A DNA stretch of 64,000 nucleotides from Paenibacillus camerounensis (GTDB lineage: Bacteria > Bacillota > Bacilli > Paenibacillales > Paenibacillaceae): the NCBI RefSeq assembly GCF_000723885.1, contig NZ_CCDG010000011.1, positions 146,810-210,809 of the forward strand. Direction: 5' to 3'. The notes beneath the pieces were generated by a model. The model was not told where the DNA came from and made no database searches. It saw only the letters and a program-made list of their open reading frames with translations. The position numbers were made by a program, and so were the translations under genes. The first letter of the stretch is position 1; every line of letters starts with the position of its first letter. Below, in pieces: positions 33,464 to 41,629 of this stretch.

Positions 33464-33488
33464 TTACAATAATGTAAGGTGACTGTAA
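33464..33488. promoter_or_regulatory. BceR-like binding site
   Basis: TTACA-ATAA-TGTAA (33464-33477), followed by another TGTAA at 33484-33488. This fits the TnACA-N4-TGTAA pattern described for BceR-type regulators. It lies upstream of the Bce-type transporter gene and links it to the two-component genes 2 kb away. Confidence 0.65.
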
Positions 33489-33521
33489 GTTTCAGAAATA
33501 GCACCGGGTGTTAACACTTTG

Positions 33522-33527
33522 TATAAT
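33522..33527 (+). promoter_or_regulatory. -10 element of the bceAB-type unit
   Basis: Perfect TATAAT 36 bases before the TTG start. No good -35 stands 17 bases upstream, as expected for a promoter that needs an activator. The BceR-like site is centred about 64 bases before the likely transcription start. Confidence 0.55.
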
Positions 33528-33562
33528 AAAACCAATCTAAAAGACGTAAGGAGCGGAAGCAC

Positions 33563-34333
33563 TTGCCCCTGTTAGACGTACACAATCTATCCAAAATATA
33601 TGAGGGCAAGGTATCGACCCAGGCGCTGAACCATATCCGCTTTGCTGTAGAGAAGGGGGAATTCGTCGGTATAATGGGACCTTCCGGCAGCGGCAAAACA
33701 ACACTGCTCAACGTCATCGCCACTATCGATGAGCCTACCTCGGGTGAAGTTATGATCGGCGGACGTGATCCGAATAAGCTGGACCGTAATGCGAAGGCTT
33801 TGTTCAGACGCAAGGAGCTGGGCTTCGTCTTTCAGCAGTTCAATCTGCTGGATACCCTCACCGCCGGGGAGAACATTATTCTCCCGCTAACCCTGGCCGG
33901 AGTACCGGTTCCGGAGATGGAGCGCCGGCTGCAGGAGGCGGCGGCCAGACTGGATATCCTGCCGCTGCTGGGGAAACGGACCTTTGAGCTGTCAGGAGGC
34001 CAGACACAGCGGGTGGCCATTGCCAGGGCGATGATTCACCGCCCTTCGCTGATTCTGGCTGATGAGCCGACGGGCAGCCTGGATTCCAAAACGGCAGGTG
34101 AAGTTATGGGCCTGCTGGCTGAGGTGAATGAAGCAGAAGGAGCCACTGTACTGATGGTTACGCATGATGCGGTGGCGGCCAGCTTCTGCCACCGTGTTAT
34201 TTTTATCAAAGACGGGCGCTTCTACAGTGAGATGTACCGCGGCAGCAGCAGAGCAGCCTTTTTCCAGAATATTATCGACATGCTGTCGCTGCTGGGAGGA
34301 GCTTCCCATGACCTTTCGCCAATTCGCCTATAG
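33563..34333 (+). CDS. BceA-type ABC transporter ATPase
   Basis: ATP-binding subunit of a peptide-antibiotic detoxification and sensing transporter. Of 256 residues, Walker A GPSGSGKTTLLNVIATIDEP lies near 39, the Q-loop FVFQQFNLLDTLTAGENI near 91, the signature LSGGQTQRVAIARAM near 143 with Walker B LILADEPTGSLD, and the H-loop VTHD. The sequence after the fold ends is a short tail overlapping the permease start. The start is a TTG nine bases after AAGGAG. It resembles BceA more than general exporters by its IDEPTSGEV and LPLTLAGV segments. The drug recognised is unknown. Confidence 0.9.
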   Translation: MPLLDVHNLSKIYEGKVSTQALNHIRFAVEKGEFVGIMGPSGSGKTTLLNVIATIDEPTSGEVMIGGRDPNKLDRNAKALFRRKELGFVFQQFNLLDTLTAGENIILPLTLAGVPVPEMERRLQEAAARLDILPLLGKRTFELSGGQTQRVAIARAMIHRPSLILADEPTGSLDSKTAGEVMGLLAEVNEAEGATVLMVTHDAVAASFCHRVIFIKDGRFYSEMYRGSSRAAFFQNIIDMLSLLGGASHDLSPIRL

Positions 34334-36257
34334 GAACGTCACACGTAACAAACGCAAATACGCCGCTTACTTTGTCTGCAGCTCCTTTTCCGTAATGATT
34401 TTCTTCCTGTGTGCCTTGTTTATTTTTCATCCGGCCATTTCAGGGGATCTGATTCTCAGCACGGCAGCTGATACGATGCTTGCAGCAGAGGCGATTATCT
34501 TTGTTTTCTCCTCGCTGTTCGTTCTGGTCTCCGTTGGTTCTTTTTTGCAGTCGCGCAAGCTGGAGTTCGGTCTCCTGCTGATGCACGGTATGACAAAGGC
34601 CCAGCTGAACACAATGGTATTCCTGGAAAATATGATGATTGGCGGCTCGGCTATCCTGAGCGGAACCCTGCTGGGTATGCTGCTCGGCAAGCTGTTCCTG
34701 ATGATCGGGGCGGGGTTGCTCGGAATTGATCCTTTGAAATTTTATTTTTCCTGGCAGGCGCTTTTACTGACCATCAGCAGCTTCGCTCTGCTGTTTATCC
34801 TCATATCCCTAATCACATTTGTGCTGATCGGGCAGGATTCCCCGCGTATCCTGTTTCACGGCGGAACCAGGGCAGAGCAGACGCCGCGGATCTCCCCGCT
34901 GCCGGCTGCTGCCTCAGCGCTGCTGCTGCTGGGAGGATACGCCCTTGCAGCCTCGGCATCTGCAGTCTCCGTAGAGGTGATTATGCTCCCGGTCGTTGCC
35001 ATTACAGTTGCCGGAACCTATCTGTTCTACACACAGCTAAGCCTGTATATCGCAAATGTCCTTCGCCGTATGCGGCGGTTCTACTGGCACAAGACCAATC
35101 TGATCATGCTCTCAGGCCTGTCCTACCGCTGGAAGGCAAACGGGCGGATGTTTTTCATGGTGACGATTGTGTCCGCGGTATCCTTTACCTCCGTAGGTGT
35201 GTTTGCGTCCATCCATACACTGTCCAGGGAGCTGCAGCTGGATTATCCGGCTGCCGTAGGTTATGTGGCCAAGGCCAATCAAGCCGGCTATAGACCCGAA
35301 GCTGACCTGCAGGGAATCCGGAATGAGCTGGAGCGCCTCGGGCTGCCCTATGAAACGCTGACGCTTCCGGTAAAATACGCAAAGGTTACTTCGCAGACCG
35401 GGCCGGACCGCACCTTCCTGCTTCCGCTGATTGCTTATACCGGCTATATGCAGGCACTGGAAAAAGCCGGATTTGTGTCCGCAGAGCAGCCGCCGGAGAA
35501 CTATGAGGGGCTGGTCATGATCGGCTCCCAGCGCGACCGCAGCTTAACTGAAAGCCGGGTAAAGGCGGTATACACCTTGGAGCAGGGGATAGAGATCACG
35601 GAAGCCGGTTATACCGGGCATGTCCCGATTGCCGAATATCTGCTGCCTGAGCTTGACGGCAGAGACGGTGGCGATTTCAGCGGAATGGTTGTCAATGACA
35701 GCCTGTTCCAGGCAATTACAGCAGTGTATACCGACAGCTATACCGGCTTCTATGTTGAAGATTTCCCGCTGACCTCAGGTATTGCAAGCACACTCAGCGG
35801 CAAGGGGAAGGTAAGCTATGAGAGTGCTTCTCCATATGCGGTAGTGGTCAGCGGTACATTGTTTGAAATTCAAAAAATCCTCTACAGTACCATGCTGTTC
35901 GCTTCCCTGCTGGTCGGTACCGTCTTCTTCATTGCCGCAGGCAGCTTCTTATATTTCCGGCTCTATACGGACCTGGATCATGACCGGCAGCAGTACTCCA
36001 CTTTGTCAAAAATGGGCCTGACCGACCGGGAGCTGGACCGTTCCGTCACTCTTCAGCTCGCACTGATGTTCTTTATTCCTGTCGGTATAGCCATGCTTCA
36101 CTGCCTGTTTGCTTTTATCGCCTTGCAGCGGCTGTTCTACCTGTCCATTGCCGCCGAAACAGGCGCGGTGCTGGCCGGATACCTGGCGGCGCAGGGGTTG
36201 TATTTCTTTCTGATCAGAGGACGTTATCTGCGCAACCTCAAAAAAAATCTCATCTGA
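34308..36257 (+). CDS. BceB-type ABC transporter permease
   Basis: A 649-residue FtsX-fold permease of the Bce class. Expected are ten membrane helices and a large outside domain between helices VII and VIII; here the soluble block runs from about 295 to 510. It begins MTFRQFAYRNVTRNKRKYAA, the usual Bce N-terminus, and has QSRKLEFGLLLMHGM (~83) and QQYSTLSKMGLTDRELDRSV (~564). The start at 34308 follows GGGAGGAG and overlaps the ATPase gene by 26 bases. A longer frame start at 34164 is inside that gene and is rejected. Confidence 0.9.
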   Translation: MTFRQFAYRNVTRNKRKYAAYFVCSSFSVMIFFLCALFIFHPAISGDLILSTAADTMLAAEAIIFVFSSLFVLVSVGSFLQSRKLEFGLLLMHGMTKAQLNTMVFLENMMIGGSAILSGTLLGMLLGKLFLMIGAGLLGIDPLKFYFSWQALLLTISSFALLFILISLITFVLIGQDSPRILFHGGTRAEQTPRISPLPAAASALLLLGGYALAASASAVSVEVIMLPVVAITVAGTYLFYTQLSLYIANVLRRMRRFYWHKTNLIMLSGLSYRWKANGRMFFMVTIVSAVSFTSVGVFASIHTLSRELQLDYPAAVGYVAKANQAGYRPEADLQGIRNELERLGLPYETLTLPVKYAKVTSQTGPDRTFLLPLIAYTGYMQALEKAGFVSAEQPPENYEGLVMIGSQRDRSLTESRVKAVYTLEQGIEITEAGYTGHVPIAEYLLPELDGRDGGDFSGMVVNDSLFQAITAVYTDSYTGFYVEDFPLTSGIASTLSGKGKVSYESASPYAVVVSGTLFEIQKILYSTMLFASLLVGTVFFIAAGSFLYFRLYTDLDHDRQQYSTLSKMGLTDRELDRSVTLQLALMFFIPVGIAMLHCLFAFIALQRLFYLSIAAETGAVLAGYLAAQGLYFFLIRGRYLRNLKKNLI

Positions 36258-36274
36258 AAGCGGAGGACCCCACA

Positions 36275-36910
36275 ATGAAAACCTGGATTACAGACTTTAT
36301 GGAGCAGTTCGGCTATCTCGGCATTATGTTGATGCTTGCCTTTGAGAATATCTTTCCGCCGATTCCGTCGGAAATTATTCTGCCGTTCGGCGGATTCATG
36401 ACAACAACCTCGGATATGACCATTCCAGGGGTGCTGATTGCCGCAACCGCCGGCTCTCTGCTCGGAGCTGTCGTACTGTACTGGGTCGGCCGGCTGCTGG
36501 ATGTAAGCAGGCTGGAGCGTATTGTGGAGCGCTGGGGCGGATGGCTGCGGATCAGCGCCAAGGATATCCGGCGGGCGGATGCGTGGTTTGATAAATATGG
36601 CTACTGGACTGTTCTGTTCTGCCGGATGATTCCACTCGTCCGCAGCCTGATTTCTATACCGGCCGGAATGTCGGGGATGAAATTCGGCCAGTTCATGCTG
36701 TTCACTACGATCGGTACACTGGGCTGGAACACGCTGCTTATCCTGCTCGGTGCAGCACTGGGTGAGTCATGGGAAGACATTGCCGGTTATATGGATACGT
36801 ACTCGAATGTTGTTTATATTGCGCTTGCCGCAGGGATGGTTCTATTGGGGATTTTATTTTTCCGCAGACGGCAGGCTGCCGGCAAAGCAAGCAGCCAGAC
36901 CACAAAATAA
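36275..36910 (+). CDS. DedA-family membrane protein, candidate undecaprenyl-phosphate flippase
   Basis: A 211-residue membrane protein of the DedA/VTT superfamily. It has FENIFPPIPSEIILPFGGF (~23-41) and CRMIPLVRSLISIPAGMSGM (~118-137), with the conserved Pro, Glu and Arg residues of the family and four to five membrane helices. Some DedA proteins are known to return undecaprenyl phosphate across the membrane. It starts 17 bases after the permease and ends 12 bases before uppP, so it belongs to that operon. The flippase role is inferred from family and position. Confidence 0.87.
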   Translation: MKTWITDFMEQFGYLGIMLMLAFENIFPPIPSEIILPFGGFMTTTSDMTIPGVLIAATAGSLLGAVVLYWVGRLLDVSRLERIVERWGGWLRISAKDIRRADAWFDKYGYWTVLFCRMIPLVRSLISIPAGMSGMKFGQFMLFTTIGTLGWNTLLILLGAALGESWEDIAGYMDTYSNVVYIALAAGMVLLGILFFRRRQAAGKASSQTTK

Positions 36911-36922
36911 GGAGGAAGAGAC

Positions 36923-37783
36923 ATGGAGCTGCTAACTATTATCAAAGCCATTATTCTCGGTATCGTAGAAGGACTGACTGAATTTGCTCCGGTTTCCTCC
37001 ACCGGCCATATGATCATTGTGGATGACATGTGGCTGAAATCGCAGGAGTTCCTGGGAAAATATACAGCCAACACATTCAAGGTTGTAATCCAGCTGGGAT
37101 CGATTCTTGCCGTGGTCATTATTTTCTACAAAAGATTTATTGATCTGCTCGGCCTGAAGCGGTTCAGCCGTAAAGAAATGACTGCTGTACCTGACGGTGT
37201 GCCGCAGGTAGAGACTGAAGGCCGCCTGAAGCTGGGCCAGGTTCTTGTCGGACTCATTCCTGCAGGAGTGTTCGGCCTGCTGTTTGAGGATTACATTGAT
37301 GAACATCTGTTTTCTACCTCGACGGTGCTGATCGGACTGGTCGTCGGAGCTGTCTTTATGATTATTGCGGACCGTTTTGCACCTAGAAAAGTAAAAACAG
37401 AAACGGTCGACCAGATTACATACCGTCAGGCGCTGTCAGTCGGCCTTATACAGTGTGTCTCGCTCTGGCCGGGCTTTTCCCGCTCCGGCTCAACCATCTC
37501 CGGCGGTGTATTGCTGGGGATGAGCCACCGTGCTGCCGCAGACTTCACGTTTATTATGGCTGTGCCGATTATGGCCGGAGCGAGCCTGATCTCACTGATT
37601 AAAAACTGGCAGTACTTTACACTGGATGCACTGCCGTTTTTCATCGCCGGCTTCATCAGCGCCTTTCTGTTCGCGCTGCTGTCCATGCGCTTCTTCCTGA
37701 AGCTGATCAACCGGATTAAGCTGCTGCCGTTTGCAATCTACCGGATTGTACTGGCTGCCGTGGTCTATCTGGTCTGGTTCTAA
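36923..37783 (+). CDS. uppP: Undecaprenyl-diphosphatase
   Basis: Removes a phosphate from undecaprenyl diphosphate to regenerate the lipid carrier for cell-wall synthesis; overproduction gives bacitracin resistance. The 286 residues have the BacA/UppP motifs: EGLTEFAPVSSTGHMIIV (~13-30, catalytic Glu region) and WPGFSRSGSTISGGVLLGMS (~176-195, PGxSRSGST), and eight or so membrane helices. GGAGGAAG precedes the ATG. As the fourth gene after a Bce-type site, it is probably induced with the transporter under wall-antibiotic stress. Confidence 0.95.
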   Translation: MELLTIIKAIILGIVEGLTEFAPVSSTGHMIIVDDMWLKSQEFLGKYTANTFKVVIQLGSILAVVIIFYKRFIDLLGLKRFSRKEMTAVPDGVPQVETEGRLKLGQVLVGLIPAGVFGLLFEDYIDEHLFSTSTVLIGLVVGAVFMIIADRFAPRKVKTETVDQITYRQALSVGLIQCVSLWPGFSRSGSTISGGVLLGMSHRAAADFTFIMAVPIMAGASLISLIKNWQYFTLDALPFFIAGFISAFLFALLSMRFFLKLINRIKLLPFAIYRIVLAAVVYLVWF

Positions 37784-37832
37784 GCAGCCTGTCAGGCTGT
37801 ATCCATAAACCGAATTTATAGCAGGCTGCCGG

Positions 37833-37875
37833 AAGCGGCGGCTCCTCCCGGGAAAGGGCAGGAGCCGCCGCTTTT
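37833..37875 (+). terminator. Intrinsic terminator of the bceAB-dedA-uppP unit
   Basis: A 14-bp GC-rich stem AAGCGGCGGCTCCT / AGGAGCCGCCGCTT followed by TT. A four-gene transcript would end here. Confidence 0.83.
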
Positions 37876-38186
37876 GTGCGGTTTACCTGCGGTTTCCGGC
37901 GGTTATGGATGCCGCTGGCAGGACTGGGAAGCAGGAAGCCTGCAATGGCAGAATAGCCGCACCGGGACTTAGCGGTATCAGTTATAGGGAAAGCGTATAG
38001 CCGGAAAGTGATAAAGCTGTTGCGGGCAGACCCTGCGGTTCAGTATGATTGCAGCAGATCAGATGTGCAGCAGCGGCGGAGCTAACCGGCCGGACTGCCC
38101 GGTAGATAATCGGGCTGTTTACATTATTATCTGCCCACATCGCATAACAACGATAATAAACTATATGAAATCAGGAGTGAATCATA
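37876..38186. other. Gene-free leader region of metE
   Basis: About 310 bases before metE. I looked for an S-box, T-box or cobalamin riboswitch, all known before methionine genes, and found no match to their core motifs. A ribosome site (CAGGAG) stands just before metE. No promoter is convincing. Confidence 0.4.
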
Positions 38187-40478
38187 ATGGCCAACAAACT
38201 GATTACCAGCAGCCTCGGCTATCCGAGAATCGGCAGAAACCGGGAATGGAAGAAGACGCTAGAATCGTATTGGAGCGGTAAAATCAATGAAGAGGTTTTC
38301 CGCACTGAGATGGCCGGATTGCAGCTCCAGCATCTTAGAACACAGCAGGAGGCAGGGATTGACCTGATTCCGGTTGGTGATTTCACCTTCTATGATCATG
38401 TACTGGACACGGCAGCAATGTTCGGCATTGTACCGCCGCGTTACGGCTATACCGGCGGAGAGATTCAGCTGAATCTATATTTCGCGATGGCCCGCGGAAG
38501 TGAAGAAGCGCCTGCCTGTGAGATGACTAAATGGTTCAATACGAATTATCACTATATCGTACCGGAGATCGGCAATCAGACCCCGGTGCTGACGTCCAAC
38601 AAACCGCTTGCCGCCTACCGTTTCGCCAAGGAGCAGGCTGGAATTGAAGGGAAACCGGTTATTCTCGGCCTGTATACCTTCCTGAAATTATCCAAGGGAT
38701 TCCGTGCTGCTGATATTGCAGAAGTGGCAGACCGCTTCCTGCCGGTCTACATTCAGCTGCTGCAGGAGCTGCAGCAGGAGGGAGTGGCCTGGGTGCAGGT
38801 TGATGAGCCGGCGGCAGTTACCGGGCTGACAAAGGAAGACCTGGCCCTGCTGGAGAGAATCTACCAGACGATTGCTGCAGAGGTACCGGGACTTAAGCTG
38901 CTGCTGCAGACTTATTTCGAGGCTGCAGAGCCGCTTGAGGCACTGCTGAAGCTTCCGGTGGCTGGTCTTGGTCTTGACTTTGTCCATGACGGCGGAGCTA
39001 ACCTTGCCGCTATAGGGCAGCTTGGCTGGCCGGAAGATAAATGGCTCGGCGCAGGAATCATTGACGGGCGGAACATCTGGCGCAGCGATGCCGGGGCCAA
39101 GCTGGAGCTGGTCAGCCGGCTTAGCAGCTTCGTACCGGCTGAGCGGCTGATTCTGCAGCCCTCCTGCAGCCTGCTGCATGTGCCGGTGACGGTGCAGAGT
39201 GAAGACCGGCTGAAGAGCACGGTCAAGAATGCCATCGCCTTCGCAGACGAGAAGCTGGCTGAGCTTAGTCTGATCGCTGCAGCGGCGCTGGATGAGCAGG
39301 GCAGCTACGCTGCAGAGCTGGAAGCTAACCGTGAGGCGCTTGCTCTCTTCCGCGCACTGCCGGAGCGTGGCCGCAGCGATGTAGCCGAGCAGGTGCGCAG
39401 CCTGCAGCAGCTTCCCGACAGACGGACCCTGCCTTTTGCAGAACGGCAAAAGGTTCAGCGTGAGAAATGGAAGCTGCCGCTCCTGCCGACAACGACCATC
39501 GGCAGCTTTCCGCAGACGGCTGAAGTGCGCCAGGCGCGGCTTAAATGGCGCAAAGGCGTATGGAGCCAGGAGCGCTATGACGGGTTTGTCCGCCAGCAGA
39601 TTGCTGATGCGATTGCTTTTCAGGAGGAGCTGGGGCTGGATGTCCTGGTGCACGGGGAATTTGAGCGGACGGATATGGTGGAGTTCTTCGGCGAGAAGCT
39701 GGCAGGCTACCTCTTCACCAGAGGCGGCTGGGTGCAGTCCTACGGCTCACGCTGTGTGAAGCCGCCGGTCATTTATGCCGATGTTGCTTTTGTAGAGCCG
39801 ATGACAGTCAAGGAAAGCGTCTATGCCCAGTCGCTGACCAGCCTGCCTGTAAAAGGTATGCTGACCGGACCGGTGACGATTCTCAACTGGTCGTTTGTCC
39901 GCGATGACCTGAGCCGTGAAGAGGTAGCGAATCAGATTGCCCTCGCGCTGCGTCAAGAGGTCAAGGCACTGGAGGATGCAGGCATCGAGATGATTCAGGT
40001 CGATGAGCCGGCCATCCGCGAAGGGCTGCCGCTGAAGGCGGAGGATCATGAGCATTATCTGAATTGGGCGGTCAGAGCCTTCCGGATTGCCACGAACCCG
40101 GTTAAGGATACAACACAGATTCACACCCATATGTGCTACAGTGAGTTCAATGATATGATCGGTCCGATCTCGGCGATGGATGCAGATGTAATCTCCATAG
40201 AAACCTCACGCAGCCACAGTGAGCTGATCGTCAGCTTTGAGGAGCAGGAGTATGATAAGGGAATCGGGCTCGGCGTTTATGATATCCACAGCCCGCGGGT
40301 GCCGGATGTGGGTGAGATGACAGCAAGCATTGAGCGTGCCCTGCGTGTGCTGGATGCCGGACAGTTCTGGATTAATCCCGACTGCGGCCTGAAAACCAGA
40401 GGCTGGGAGGAGACCGGAGCAGCCCTGCGCAACATGATAGAGGCGGCAGAGCAGGTAAGAAAAGCGGTCCTGGTGTAA
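38187..40478 (+). CDS. metE: Cobalamin-independent methionine synthase
   Basis: Transfers the methyl group from 5-methyltetrahydropteroyltri-L-glutamate to homocysteine, the last step of methionine synthesis, in the cytoplasm with Zn2+. The 763 residues comprise two barrel halves. The N-terminal half starts ITSSLGYPRIGRNREWKK. The C-terminal half carries TTTIGSFPQTAEVRQAR (~432), VDEPAIREGLPLKAEDHEHY (~604), the zinc motif QIHTHMCYSEF (~644, His and Cys) and a late NPDCGLKTRGWEET (~731, second Cys). The gene stands alone. A shorter homologue of the C-terminal half lies at 62652-63773. Confidence 0.96.
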   Translation: MANKLITSSLGYPRIGRNREWKKTLESYWSGKINEEVFRTEMAGLQLQHLRTQQEAGIDLIPVGDFTFYDHVLDTAAMFGIVPPRYGYTGGEIQLNLYFAMARGSEEAPACEMTKWFNTNYHYIVPEIGNQTPVLTSNKPLAAYRFAKEQAGIEGKPVILGLYTFLKLSKGFRAADIAEVADRFLPVYIQLLQELQQEGVAWVQVDEPAAVTGLTKEDLALLERIYQTIAAEVPGLKLLLQTYFEAAEPLEALLKLPVAGLGLDFVHDGGANLAAIGQLGWPEDKWLGAGIIDGRNIWRSDAGAKLELVSRLSSFVPAERLILQPSCSLLHVPVTVQSEDRLKSTVKNAIAFADEKLAELSLIAAAALDEQGSYAAELEANREALALFRALPERGRSDVAEQVRSLQQLPDRRTLPFAERQKVQREKWKLPLLPTTTIGSFPQTAEVRQARLKWRKGVWSQERYDGFVRQQIADAIAFQEELGLDVLVHGEFERTDMVEFFGEKLAGYLFTRGGWVQSYGSRCVKPPVIYADVAFVEPMTVKESVYAQSLTSLPVKGMLTGPVTILNWSFVRDDLSREEVANQIALALRQEVKALEDAGIEMIQVDEPAIREGLPLKAEDHEHYLNWAVRAFRIATNPVKDTTQIHTHMCYSEFNDMIGPISAMDADVISIETSRSHSELIVSFEEQEYDKGIGLGVYDIHSPRVPDVGEMTASIERALRVLDAGQFWINPDCGLKTRGWEETGAALRNMIEAAEQVRKAVLV

Positions 40479-40502
40479 ATGTAAATCAAGAAGAAATAAT
40501 AA

Positions 40503-40529
40503 ACGCCACCACAATAGCTGTGGTGGCGT
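40503..40529. terminator. Intrinsic terminator between metE and the VOC gene
   Basis: Perfect 11-bp stem ACGCCACCACA / TGTGGTGGCGT, 5-base loop. On the minus strand it is followed by TTTATTATTT, so it ends the VOC transcript best, and may also slow metE read-through. Confidence 0.78.
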
Positions 40530-40548
40530 AATTGCTGTTGTCAGGCTG

Positions 40549-40926
40549 CTATTTCTGCATTATGGCAAAATAGTTGTTCTCATCATCGGCGAAGTTAAAT
40601 ACCCGGCCATCCGGCATATCCACCAGATCCCCCACAGTAATGCCCTTTGCCTGGAAGTCTTTATACAGCGTGTCAAGATCATCTGCGAACAGCAGAATGG
40701 ATGGTGTGCCCAGATTAAGCTCAGGCTGCATTTCAGCGATGAGCTGCTTGTTATGAAGCACGAAGGAGGTTTGCAGCCCGGCAGCCGGTGCAATCTCAAT
40801 CCAGCGCAGCCCCTGGCCGTTGTCTGCTTCGGATACCTTGATGAAGCCGACCTTCTCAGTCCAGAACCTCAGTGCCTGGTCCTGGTCGTTCACATACAGC
40901 ATAACTTGGCCGATTTGCTTAATCAT
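40549..40926 (-). CDS. VOC-family (glyoxalase/bleomycin resistance fold) protein
   Basis: A 125-residue VOC protein with two beta-alpha-beta-beta-beta halves: GQVMLYVNDQDQALRFWTEK at the start and ILLFADDLDTLYKDFQAKGI near 77, ending FADDENNYFAIMQ. Metal-binding positions of true glyoxalases are only partly present, so it could be a fosfomycin/bleomycin-type binder or an enzyme of unknown substrate. A perfect Fur box lies 92 bases before its start, but that box overlaps a better promoter facing the other way. Confidence 0.8.
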   Translation of the reverse strand: MIKQIGQVMLYVNDQDQALRFWTEKVGFIKVSEADNGQGLRWIEIAPAAGLQTSFVLHNKQLIAEMQPELNLGTPSILLFADDLDTLYKDFQAKGITVGDLVDMPDGRVFNFADDENNYFAIMQK

Positions 40927-41016
40927 CGTTAACCCTCCGGATTCAATTTATGTGAAAGCGTACAACCATTCTATGGTCTTTCTCAGAAAGGCCGGTTATT
41001 TTTTTTATGGAAACAC

Positions 41017-41045
41017 TTGATAATAATTATCATTCTTGATACTAT
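41017..41045 (+). promoter_or_regulatory. Plus-strand promoter overlapping the Fur box
   Basis: TTGATA (41017-41022), 17 bases, TACTAT (41040-41045). Transcription would start near 41052 and run through the convergent DUF1540 gene toward the terminator at 41429. The Fur box covers the -35 element, so iron would shut it off. Confidence 0.55.
41018..41032. promoter_or_regulatory. Perfect Fur box
   Basis: TGATAATAATTATCA matches the 7-1-7 consensus TGATAATnATTATCA at every position. It is the only such site I saw in the window. Confidence 0.85.
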
Positions 41046-41050
41046 AGGAA

Positions 41051-41081
41051 ATGAAAAGAAGGAACCGTGGAGGGTCCCTTC
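41051..41081 (-). terminator. Terminator of the DUF1540 gene
   Basis: On the minus strand, GAAGGGACC and GGTTCCTTC (one mismatch) with a 6-base loop are followed by TTTT. It lies 12 bases past the stop of the DUF1540 gene and overlaps the start of the predicted plus-strand transcript. Confidence 0.65.
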
Positions 41082-41092
41082 TAGGGTATTAC

Positions 41093-41245
41093 TTATTTGC
41101 TTTCGAAGGTTTTGCAGTCTGTTTCTTCAGAATGCGTTGGCTCCTTGGAGCTGTGATAAGCAACAAAGATGCTTTCAGCGTTACATTTGTTCTCTTCAGC
41201 CCAGTAGGTGCAAGAGTTCACTGCACACAGAACGTCTTTTGCCAT
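41093..41245 (-). CDS. DUF1540 small cysteine-rich protein
   Basis: A 50-residue protein, too short for most gene finders. It has four cysteines in the DUF1540 pattern: KDVLCAVNSCTYWAEENKCN then ETDCKTF near the end. The fixed C-x4-C-x8-C spacing suggests a small metal site or disulfide knob. The function is unknown; such proteins are common in spore formers. GGGAGGTGA precedes the ATG at 41245; the longer frame to 41314 has no site. A Fur-box promoter points at it from the opposite strand. Confidence 0.78.
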   Translation of the reverse strand: MAKDVLCAVNSCTYWAEENKCNAESIFVAYHSSKEPTHSEETDCKTFESK

Positions 41246-41629
41246 GAGGGTCACCTCCCCTTGTAGTAGATTATCAATATTGTCAGTACGAAGTTGTACT
41301 GTCCTGTCGGGCAAGGTGGAGCTTGTCCAACAGAGCCATACCCTTATTCTAATGAATAGAGGGTATTTGGTGTTGATGTCTTCTCAGACATGAACATTGT
41401 AGCAAATAAAGTGAATTTTCGCAAACGTGATGCTCCGTGAGACGGGGCATCTTTTTTTGTAGAGAAATATTTGTAAAAAAGATACTCTTTTCTCCATTCC
41501 TCCTGCAACCTTCCAGCTTTTGGGACGTCAAATGAGTTAAGCGGATCAGCTGTATACAGACAAAATCTGACCGCGGGCAAGGATGAACCAAAGAAGCGGG
41601 ATATCCACTACATGTTTGGAGGAATAAGT
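41246..41629. other. Gene-free stretch between DUF1540 and the DUF4349 lipoprotein
   Basis: Contains a plus-strand terminator (41429-41458) with no plus-strand gene upstream, and the leader of the DUF4349 gene. No protein-coding frame with a ribosome site was found. Confidence 0.45.
41429..41458 (+). terminator. Plus-strand intrinsic terminator without a known gene
   Basis: GATGCTCCGT / ACGGGGCATC stem, 3-base loop, seven T on the plus strand. On the minus strand it has no T tract. The only upstream plus-strand promoter I see is the one at the Fur box. Confidence 0.8.

Noticed and set aside
34164..34307. Extended N-terminus of the BceB-type permease
   Set aside because: It lies inside the ATPase gene in another frame, while a good ribosome site and the typical permease start stand at 34308.
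37876..38186. Methionine- or B12-sensing riboswitch before metE
   Set aside because: The S-box, T-box and cobalamin cores were sought and are not recognisable in this stretch.
41051..41266. 71-codon plus-strand frame starting at the Fur-box promoter
   Set aside because: Its ATG would be at the very start of the RNA without a ribosome site, and it is the shadow of the DUF1540 gene; an RNA role fits better.
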